23,858 bases of DNA from JAADHG01 sp964418645 (GTDB lineage: Bacteria; Bacteroidota; Bacteroidia; Flavobacteriales; Flavobacteriaceae). This document shows positions 17,848-23,858 of the stretch, in pieces. The translations under genes were made by a program, and so were the position numbers. The notes beneath the pieces were generated by a model. It was not told the origin of the DNA and made no database searches. It worked only from the letters and a program-made list of their open reading frames with translations. Location of the stretch: NCBI GenBank assembly GCA_964418645.1, contig CAYQME010000037.1:1-23858 (forward strand). The letters run 5' to 3'. Every line of letters starts with the position of its first letter. Positions within the stretch are counted from its first letter, which is position 1.

Positions 17848-18384
17848 ATGAAAACTTTAAAAAACTTAATTTTACTAGGATTTACTCTTATTCTGTTTAC
17901 AGCATGTCAAGAAAAAGGAAAAGGCAGTTACACAAAAACTTCACCAGAAATTGATGAAGTTAAAGCATTAGTTAAAGATTACCATGATGGTAATTGGGAT
18001 GCATGGTTAACTCACTATGCAGATACAGCTAAGGTTTACCACAATACTTGGAAGAATGGCACAGCCCCAAAAGAAACTCTAGAAACATTAAAAGGAATTC
18101 TTTCAAATACCTCCAACTATCATTTTGAAGAAGAAAAAGATCTTCCGTGGTACGAAATGGTCACAAACGATAATGGAAATACTTGGGTGTATTTTTGGGG
18201 GAACTGGAAAGGTACTTTAAAAGCTAATAATAAAGTTTTGGAAATTCCTGTGCATCTTGCTTTACAAATGGTGAATGGTAAAATTGCAAGAGAAGAAGGA
18301 TTTTATAATCTATCAGAATTCACTGCTGCTCTTCAAGGAATTGAAGCAGCAAAAATGGCTGATGAAGCAGAAACAGCTGAATAA
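17848..18384 (+). CDS. NTF2-like lipoprotein
   Basis: This is a 178-residue predicted lipoprotein (lipobox LFTAC, Cys20). After a short linker, the region 35-160 looks like a SnoaL/NTF2 fold: helix VKALVKDYHDGNWDAWLTHY, strand AKVYHNTW, and the strand pair WVYFWGNWKGTL and IPVHLALQMVNGKIAREEGF. The C-terminus ends in a charged helix (IEAAKMADEAETAE). It has more aromatic and tryptophan residues than its neighbours and belongs to a different branch of the fold. Substrate and activity are unknown. It may be co-transcribed with the gene at 17295. A 148-bp gap with a weak promoter candidate follows. Confidence 0.85.
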   Translation: MKTLKNLILLGFTLILFTACQEKGKGSYTKTSPEIDEVKALVKDYHDGNWDAWLTHYADTAKVYHNTWKNGTAPKETLETLKGILSNTSNYHFEEEKDLPWYEMVTNDNGNTWVYFWGNWKGTLKANNKVLEIPVHLALQMVNGKIAREEGFYNLSEFTAALQGIEAAKMADEAETAE

Positions 18385-18397
18385 ATAACATTAAATA

Positions 18398-18425
18398 TTG
18401 CATAAACAGATATTTTGGTACTTTG
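18398..18425 (+). promoter_or_regulatory. weak candidate promoter inside the lipoprotein cluster
   Basis: TTG (18398-18400), an 18-bp spacer and TACTTTG (18419-18425) form a shortened version of the Bacteroidota promoter with one base missing in the -7 box. It sits in the only long gap of the cluster (18385-18532). It would give a leader of about 100 nt for the pseudogene and the genes after it. Confidence 0.25.
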
Positions 18426-18532
18426 TTTTTAATTTGAAATTAGTGTTTTAAAGCTAATATTTTTAGAATAAAGAATATAGCATATAAACAATCACCAATC
18501 TATCTGTTCTTTTATATAATAAAATCAAAAAA

Positions 18533-19029
18533 ATGAAACCTCTTTACAAATGCGTAATACTTCTCTCAATATTGATGATTTATAGTTGTGGGCAGGAATC
18601 TAAAAATGATTTAGATACAAATAAAGAAGCGTACTAAACAACTATGAATAGATTGATTGAAGACGTCTGGAACAATCAGAATTTAGAAATGATTCCTGAA
18701 GTTTTTACCTCAGAAATAGAAATTCATTTGGGTGGACTTGATTTTAATCTAAAAGGGTATTCAGCAATTAAAAAGGAATATATTCAACCCACTTTTGACG
18801 CTTTTCCAGACATTAAACATGGTTACGATAAGCTTCTCATAGATGGCAACATGATAGCCATGTCCTTTTATGGCAAAGGCACTCATAAAAATGAATATGA
18901 AGGTGTACCAGCTACCAACAAAGTATTAAAAATAGAGGAATGGCTTTCTTTAGGATGGAAGGAAACCGCATTGCCGAAGTCTGGACACACTCTAATTGGG
19001 CGACTCAGTTTTTGAAACTACACAATTAA
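18533..19029 (+). pseudogene. SnoaL-like lipoprotein pseudogene (stop plus frameshift)
   Basis: The frame opens at ATG 18533 with a lipoprotein leader (MKPLYKCVILL..., lipobox IYSC, Cys19) and hits TAA at 18635-18637. The same frame then continues directly into a SnoaL-like domain (TTMNRLIEDVWNNQ, FDAFPDIKHGYDKLL, MSFYGKGTHKNEYEG). Near 18947-18949 one base appears to be missing. Staying in frame gives an unrelated tail ending at 19015 (LSLGWKETALP...). Shifting frame restores a family-like ending (FRMEGNRIAEVWTHSNWATQ, then FLKLHN and a stop at 19027-19029). Repairing both lesions gives one continuous lipoprotein of about 165 residues. The segment 18644-19015 alone would be a cytoplasmic fragment lacking the last strands. 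Sequencing error is possible but would need two independent errors. Confidence 0.8.
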
Positions 19030-19050
19030 CTCAAAACTAATATAACTAAA

Positions 19051-19527
19051 ATGAAAACAACAATTTTAACACTATTTACAGTAGTACTATTATTTACATC
19101 TTGTACAAATAACAAAGTAGAAAAAGTTAAACCTGCAACCGTTGAAGAGCTCGGGCAAATGAATCGTGATTTTGCAAAAGCCATGAACGCACAAGATGCC
19201 GTTGCCGCTGCTAATCTTTATGATGAAAATGCCTCTATTTTGCCTCCAAATGAACCAATGGTTACAGGACGTGAAAATATTAAAAAATACATGCAGGGAT
19301 TTCTTGATGCAGGCTTTGTCGAGGGTTCTGCATCTACAATTGCAGCTGAAAGTGATGGTGACTTAGGGTATGAAACAGGAACTTTTATAATAAAAATGAA
19401 AGGAGCCGATGGAACTATAACAGAAGAAATCGTAAAGTATATTGAGCTATTAAAGCGCAATAATGAAGGAAAATGGATGTCTATTTATGGCATGTGGAGT
19501 CCAAACGAACCATCACTTTCGAATTAA
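19051..19527 (+). CDS. DUF4440 / SgcJ-type NTF2-like lipoprotein
   Basis: This is a 158-residue predicted lipoprotein with lipobox LFTSC (Cys18). The mature part is typical of DUF4440/SgcJ-like NTF2 proteins: MNRDFAKAMNAQDAVAAANL (helices 1-2), YDENASILPPNEPMVTGREN (first strands), then YETGTFIIKM and the closing WMSIYGMWSPNEP. Members of this group are mostly uncharacterised, and a binding or isomerase/cyclase-like role is possible. It starts 21 bp after the pseudogene and 34 bp before the next lipoprotein, so an operon is likely. Its first 25 codons closely resemble those of the gene at 19562, although the rest of the two proteins is unrelated at this level. Confidence 0.87.
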   Translation: MKTTILTLFTVVLLFTSCTNNKVEKVKPATVEELGQMNRDFAKAMNAQDAVAAANLYDENASILPPNEPMVTGRENIKKYMQGFLDAGFVEGSASTIAAESDGDLGYETGTFIIKMKGADGTITEEIVKYIELLKRNNEGKWMSIYGMWSPNEPSLSN

Positions 19528-19561
19528 AAATAATATATTTAAAAAATAAAAAACCATTTAA

Positions 19562-20431
19562 ATGAAAACAACAATATTAGCACTCCTCGCAACAGTATTA
19601 TTTTTTACATCTTGTACGAACAGCAAAGTCGATAAAAATATAAAAATGTATTCCAATGTTTGGGATGAAATTATTAATAATGGTAAGTTAGATCAATTCA
19701 ACACAGACAATTTCGACACAAACATTACGCTTATTATGAGTCCTGAAAATATTGTAGGTATTAACAATGCAAAAGATTTTTATGCCAATTATATAACAGG
19801 ATTCTCAAAGGTTGAATTTACTATTGTAGATGTATTTGGTCAAGGCGATAAGCTTGTAAAACATTGGAATTTTAAAGGCACTAATACAGGAGAATTTTTT
19901 GGTATGCCTCCTACAGGAAACTCTGTTGATATTGATGGAACCACATTGGTAACAATGAAAAACGGTAAAATTGCCCAAGAACAAGATTTCTTTGACAATA
20001 TGCTATTTTTACAACAACTAGGCATTGTGTCTTCTCCAGATAATATGGCAATCATTCAAAAACTTTATGACGATTTTGCAAAAGGTGATATTGAAGCCGT
20101 TGGCGCTGCTATGGATGCCGATATTGTATGGAATGAAGCCGAAAATTTTCCTTTTGCCGACGGCAATCCGTATATAGGTTTTGATGCCATATTAAAAGGC
20201 GTTTTTAGTCGTGTTGGTAGCGAATGGGACTATTGGAATCTTGCCGATCTCAACTATAATGACATGGCAAATAATAAGATTTTGGTTACAGGTCGATATC
20301 AGGCAAAATACAAAAAAAATGGCACAGTTATCAATTTACAAATGGCACATCTTTGGGACTTAAAAGATGGAAAAATTACTAAATTTCAACAATTTGCAGA
20401 TACTAAGGCAATTGCTGATGCTATTAACTAA
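19562..20431 (+). CDS. two-domain SnoaL + NTF2-like lipoprotein
   Basis: This is a 289-residue predicted lipoprotein with lipobox FFTSC (Cys18). Domain 1 (about 27-155) is a SnoaL-like ester cyclase type with FKGTNTGEFFG (104-114), PTGNSVDIDG (117-126), NGKIAQEQ (134-141) and FDNMLFLQQLG (144-154), keeping Asp145 at the position where the gene at 17295 has Asn. Domain 2 (about 160-289) is a second NTF2-like unit: IIQKLYDDFAKGDIEAVGAA, VWNEAENFPFADGNPYIG, ILVTGRYQAKYK and WDLKDGKITKFQQFADT. NTF2 folds often dimerise, so the two halves may form an intramolecular pseudo-dimer. The next gene begins 14 bp later, suggesting co-transcription with the alpha/beta hydrolase. Confidence 0.87.
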   Translation: MKTTILALLATVLFFTSCTNSKVDKNIKMYSNVWDEIINNGKLDQFNTDNFDTNITLIMSPENIVGINNAKDFYANYITGFSKVEFTIVDVFGQGDKLVKHWNFKGTNTGEFFGMPPTGNSVDIDGTTLVTMKNGKIAQEQDFFDNMLFLQQLGIVSSPDNMAIIQKLYDDFAKGDIEAVGAAMDADIVWNEAENFPFADGNPYIGFDAILKGVFSRVGSEWDYWNLADLNYNDMANNKILVTGRYQAKYKKNGTVINLQMAHLWDLKDGKITKFQQFADTKAIADAIN

Positions 20432-20445
20432 TACTATAAATTAAT

Positions 20446-21498
20446 ATGAAACAAGGTATTTATTATTTATTAATTGGAACAGTGATTCTTTTTGGATGTG
20501 TTAATTCAGAAAAAAAATCTGATATTAAAACCAAAACTACATCAAGCTATTTAGACTATTCTAATAGTGACGACCAATTTACAGGAGGCATTAATATGAT
20601 TCCTATTACAACTCCAAAAGGTACGTTCAATGTCTGGACAAAACGCGTTGGTAATAATCCGAAAATGAAAGTGCTACTGCTTCATGGAGGTCCTGGAGGT
20701 ACCCATGAAGAGTTTGATTGTTTTGATGGATACTTTCCCAATGAAGAAATAGAATACATATATTACGACCAGTTAGATTCTTATTACAGCGACAAACCTA
20801 ACGATTCAACCCTTTGGACTACAGCACATTATGTAGAAGAAGTTGAGCAAGTACGTAAAGCACTCAACTTAAACAAAGACAACTTTTACTTATTAGGTCA
20901 ATCTTGGGGAGGTATTTTGGCAATGGAATACGCCTTAAAATATCAAAACAATTTAAAAGGCTTAATTATTTCTAACATGATGGCTAGTGCTCCTGCGTAC
21001 GGTAAATATGCTATGGAAATTTTAGGTCCACAATTAAAACCTGAAGTCTTTAAAGAAATAATGGATTTAGAGGCTAATAACCAATTTGACAATCCTAGAT
21101 ATACTGAATTGTTAATGACTAATTATTATACCGAACACATTTTGAGAATGCCTTTAGATAAATGGCCAAAATCGGTTAATTTATTGTTCGAACATCTTAA
21201 CCCTAACATATATGTATTTATGCAAGGTCATAGTGAGTTTGGTATGACACAAAATGCATCGCTTAAAAACTGGGATGTTACAGATAGACTAAAAACCATC
21301 AAAGTTCCCACTTTAGTAATTGGAGCCTCTTACGATACTATGGATCCAAAATACATGGAATGGATGTCTAACGAAGTACAAAACGGACGCTTTTTATTAT
21401 GTAAAAACGGAAGTCATTTATCGCAATATGATGACCAAAAAACCTATTTCAATGGTTTAATTAAATTTATAAAAGACGTTGATAAAGGCACATTTTAA
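20446..21498 (+). CDS. proline iminopeptidase-family alpha/beta hydrolase lipoprotein
   Basis: This is a 350-residue predicted lipoprotein with lipobox LFGC (Cys18). The alpha/beta hydrolase has the family S33 oxyanion motif HGGPGG (80-85), nucleophile elbow GQSWGG (151-156, Ser153), likely catalytic Asp297 in GASYDTMDP and His324 in GSHLSQYDD. The helical cap (about 180-270) carries the expected acidic and aromatic residues. Proline iminopeptidases remove N-terminal proline from peptides, and many relatives cleave other small amides or esters. The usual YDQxGxGxS segment reads YYDQLDSYYSDKP here, a deviation that may affect specificity. It lies 14 bp after the two-domain lipoprotein and ends before a terminator. 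Most such enzymes are cytoplasmic, so the lipoprotein anchor puts this one in the periplasm or on the surface. Confidence 0.92.
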   Translation: MKQGIYYLLIGTVILFGCVNSEKKSDIKTKTTSSYLDYSNSDDQFTGGINMIPITTPKGTFNVWTKRVGNNPKMKVLLLHGGPGGTHEEFDCFDGYFPNEEIEYIYYDQLDSYYSDKPNDSTLWTTAHYVEEVEQVRKALNLNKDNFYLLGQSWGGILAMEYALKYQNNLKGLIISNMMASAPAYGKYAMEILGPQLKPEVFKEIMDLEANNQFDNPRYTELLMTNYYTEHILRMPLDKWPKSVNLLFEHLNPNIYVFMQGHSEFGMTQNASLKNWDVTDRLKTIKVPTLVIGASYDTMDPKYMEWMSNEVQNGRFLLCKNGSHLSQYDDQKTYFNGLIKFIKDVDKGTF

Positions 21499-21521
21499 AA
21501 TAAATAGTTATATTGTAGCAG

Positions 21522-21578
21522 TTGCCCTTTTGATTTTATGTTTTAGTACAAAACTAATGTCGAAAGGGCAAAATTTTT
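21522..21578 (+). terminator. terminator closing the lipoprotein cluster
   Basis: A perfect 9-bp stem (21522-21530 TTGCCCTTT with 21563-21571 AAAGGGCAA), extendable by a wobble and a G-C pair, encloses a 28-nt loop that itself contains a short TTAGT/ACTAA hairpin. The stem is followed by AATTTTT. It separates the hydrolase from the tricorn-type gene. Confidence 0.65.
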
Positions 21579-21599
21579 AAAACCAATGATTATATTCTT

Positions 21600-21630
21600 T
21601 TGTCCCTTTATAAACTATAAAATAACATTT
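21600..21630 (+). promoter_or_regulatory. weak candidate promoter for the tricorn-type protease
   Basis: TTG (21600-21602) is followed after 20 bp by TAACATTT (21623-21630), an imperfect -7 box. It lies just after the terminator, where a new promoter is needed. This is a consensus match by eye only. Confidence 0.25.
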
Positions 21631-21645
21631 CTAAAACCAATCAAT

Positions 21646-23858
21646 ATGAAAACTTTATTTAAAATCCCCAATTGTATTACATGTTTACTTTTTATAATAA
21701 GCCTTTCTGGGTTTAACTTAAATGCACAAACAAAACTAATGCAACAACCTGCATTAAGCGATACTCATATTGCATTTATATATGCTGAAGATTTATGGGT
21801 TGCCAATAGAGATGGTTCAAATCCAAAACGGTTAACCATTGATGAAGGTATTGAATCTAGTCCTATTTTTTCACCTGATGGTTCCATGATTGCCTTTAAC
21901 GCACAATATGATGGAAATTCTGATGTGTTTATAGTTCCTGTAAATGGAGGTGTACCAAAACGCTTAACTTGGCATCCTTATACAGATTTGGTTAGAGATT
22001 TTTCTTCTGATGGCAAAACAGTATTATTTGCATCACAGCGTAATTCATTTACAAATAGGTATTTACAATTATATACTGTATCTGTAAAAGGTGGAAGTAT
22101 TGCACAACTAGATATCCCAAATGCATTTTGGGCTTCCTATTCTGACGATGATTCACATATTGCATATACTCCTATTTCAGATAGATTCAACCAATGGAAA
22201 CACTATCGAGGCGGAACCGCGACTCGAATTTGGTTATATGATACAAAGTCTCATAATGTAGAAGAAATTCAAAAACCTACTGGTGGCAGTAATGATGCGC
22301 AACCAAAATGGATGGGAAACAAAGTGTATTTTAAAAGTGATAGAGATGGAGAATTTAACTTATATAGTTATGATACCAAAACAAAATCTATCGATAAACT
22401 TACAGATTACAAAGGTTTTCCAGTAATTAATATTTCTACGCATAATGGTTCTGTAATTTATGAACAAGCAGGAACACTGCATATTTATAACACAAAAAAT
22501 GGATCTGATAAACAACTTAACATTACCATTACCACAGATTTATTAGAATTACGTGAACGATTTGTTTCAGGAAAAAATTACGTGCGTTCAGGAGGTATTT
22601 CACCTTCTGGAGCAAGAGTGGTTGTTGATTTTAGAGGTGATATTGTAACAGTTCCTGCTAAAAAAGGTGATCCGGAAAATTTAACAGCTACAACAGGCAT
22701 ACATGAAAAATATCCAGAATGGTCACCAGATGCTAAATTCATAGCTTATTTTTCTGATGAATCAGGAGAATATGCCTTGCATATTAAAAATAATACTACT
22801 GGAAACGTTAATATCATCCCATTATCAGGAACAGGTTTTTATGCGAATATACATTGGTCTCCAGATAGTAAAAAAGTTTGTTTTGTAGATAATGGTCGTA
22901 ATTTTTATGTCACAGATATTGCTTCTAGAAAAACCACCAAAATAAATGCTGATGTGCTGTATTATCCTGGCATTTTTAGAGAGCTTTTTGGAAGTTGGTC
23001 ACATGATTCTAATTGGATTTCTTATACCATAATTACAAACACAAATTTTGAAAGAGCTTACGCCTATTCGCTATCAGAAAATAAATCCTATCCGCTCTCC
23101 GATGGGTTATCTAATGTAACAGAACCTGTTTTTGATCCTAGTGGAAAATATCTTTATATGTTAGCTTCAACTGATGCTGGCCCTTTGGTAAATTGGTTTG
23201 ACCAATCAAATATTGATAAAGAATTGACGCAATCTATTTATTTAGTAACGCTTCAAAAAGATGTAGTTTCTCCATTAGCAAAAGAAAACGATGAGGAAAA
23301 ACCTAAAGCAGAAAAGAAAGAAGATGATAAAGACAAAAAGGAAGAAGGCAAAAAAGCAGATTTAAAAATTGATTGGGATGGTTCTCAAGAACGTATGTTA
23401 AGTTTACCTATTGATCCTGGAGTTTACAGCAATTTGAGTTTAGCAAAAGAAGGTGAATTATACTTTATTTCATCTTCATTTCATTCATCAAAATCGAGCT
23501 TAAATAAATTCGATTTTAAGAAACGAGAAAGTGAAGAATTGATGTCAGCTAACGGTTTTCAAATTTCGGCTAATGGCAAAAAAATGTTGTACCTAAATAA
23601 AGGGTCATGGTTTGTTTCAAATCTTGGAACAAAAGCAAAAGAAGGGCCTATTAATTTAAATGCAATAAGTGTAAAAATAAATCCTAGAGCCGAATGGACA
23701 AATATTTTTAACGAAGCATGGCGTGTTAATAGAGATTATTTTTATGATCCAGGAATGCATGGTGCAGATTGGAATGCTATGAAAGTAAAGTATCAACCAT
23801 TTTTAAAGGATGTTTCAACTAGAAGCGATTTATATCGTGTGATGCAATGGATGTTTAG
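21646..23858 (+). CDS. exported tricorn-type S41 peptidase, 3' end cut by the window
   Basis: The open frame runs from ATG 21646 through the window end: 737 complete codons and two extra bases, with no stop. A signal peptide (1-28, ending NLNAQ) is followed by PD40-type beta-propeller repeats (IFSPDGSMIAF, FSSDGKTVLFAS, WSPDAKFIAYFSD, WSPDSKKVCFVD), a lysine/glutamate-rich linker (about 545-570), and the beginning of the tricorn core (WTNIFNEAWRVNRDYFYDP, then GMHGADWNAMKVKYQPFLKD). In tricorn-family proteases the propellers gate peptides to a PDZ plus S41 serine protease domain. That part lies outside the window, so the catalytic residues cannot be checked. Export distinguishes it from the cytoplasmic archaeal tricorn. 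Homologues in this phylum are about 1080 residues long, from memory. Confidence 0.93.
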   Translation, partial: MKTLFKIPNCITCLLFIISLSGFNLNAQTKLMQQPALSDTHIAFIYAEDLWVANRDGSNPKRLTIDEGIESSPIFSPDGSMIAFNAQYDGNSDVFIVPVNGGVPKRLTWHPYTDLVRDFSSDGKTVLFASQRNSFTNRYLQLYTVSVKGGSIAQLDIPNAFWASYSDDDSHIAYTPISDRFNQWKHYRGGTATRIWLYDTKSHNVEEIQKPTGGSNDAQPKWMGNKVYFKSDRDGEFNLYSYDTKTKSIDKLTDYKGFPVINISTHNGSVIYEQAGTLHIYNTKNGSDKQLNITITTDLLELRERFVSGKNYVRSGGISPSGARVVVDFRGDIVTVPAKKGDPENLTATTGIHEKYPEWSPDAKFIAYFSDESGEYALHIKNNTTGNVNIIPLSGTGFYANIHWSPDSKKVCFVDNGRNFYVTDIASRKTTKINADVLYYPGIFRELFGSWSHDSNWISYTIITNTNFERAYAYSLSENKSYPLSDGLSNVTEPVFDPSGKYLYMLASTDAGPLVNWFDQSNIDKELTQSIYLVTLQKDVVSPLAKENDEEKPKAEKKEDDKDKKEEGKKADLKIDWDGSQERMLSLPIDPGVYSNLSLAKEGELYFISSSFHSSKSSLNKFDFKKRESEELMSANGFQISANGKKMLYLNKGSWFVSNLGTKAKEGPINLNAISVKINPRAEWTNIFNEAWRVNRDYFYDPGMHGADWNAMKVKYQPFLKDVSTRSDLYRVMQWMF

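Noticed and set aside
18940..18956. Programmed -1 frameshift in the SnoaL-like pseudogene
   Set aside because: The zero-frame codons CTT TCT TTA do not form an X XXY YYZ slippery heptamer, and an upstream in-frame stop is also present, so mutation is the simpler reading.

Overview
The window looks like chromosomal DNA from a marine-type member of the Bacteroidota, most likely family Flavobacteriaceae. The evidence is low GC with strong A/T third-position bias, a type IX secretion system (T9SS) type B sorting domain, signal peptides ending in ..AQ, many short lipoprotein leaders, near absence of Shine-Dalgarno sequences, and several promoters of the Bacteroidota form TTG-N20-TAnnTTTG. I do not assign a genus. 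No tRNA, rRNA, CRISPR array, insertion sequence or phage gene was seen.

Left part (1-11150): a 1608-residue secreted repeat protein with a T9SS type B C-terminal domain, then uvrB (nucleotide excision repair) behind a promoter that appears to give a leaderless mRNA. Convergent to uvrB is a small TerB-like helical protein. An AT-rich stretch without genes (7524-7897) is followed by a small exported protein and sucC (TCA cycle), both on the minus strand and each with its own intrinsic terminator. lysA (last step of lysine synthesis) is divergent from sucC and ends at a perfect palindromic terminator.

Middle part (11224-17093): a large secreted VPS10/sortilin-like protein with two beta-propellers is followed after 15 bp by a LytTR response regulator, probably as one operon. 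A TPR sensor histidine kinase of the HisKA_2 class lies convergently, with only 2 bp between the two stop codons. Kinase and regulator probably form a pair despite the opposite orientation.

Right part (17295-23858): a plus-strand run of small predicted lipoproteins that nearly all carry NTF2/SnoaL-type folds. They are a SnoaL-like cyclase, an NTF2-like protein, a SnoaL-like pseudogene broken by one stop and one frameshift, a DUF4440-like protein, and a two-domain SnoaL+NTF2 protein. They are followed by a lipoprotein alpha/beta hydrolase of the proline iminopeptidase (S33) family. After a terminator comes the first 737 codons of an exported tricorn-type S41 protease, cut by the window end. 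This accessory-looking cluster is the least explained part of the window. It may be a surface or periplasmic small-molecule and peptide processing locus, but no substrate can be read from the sequence.
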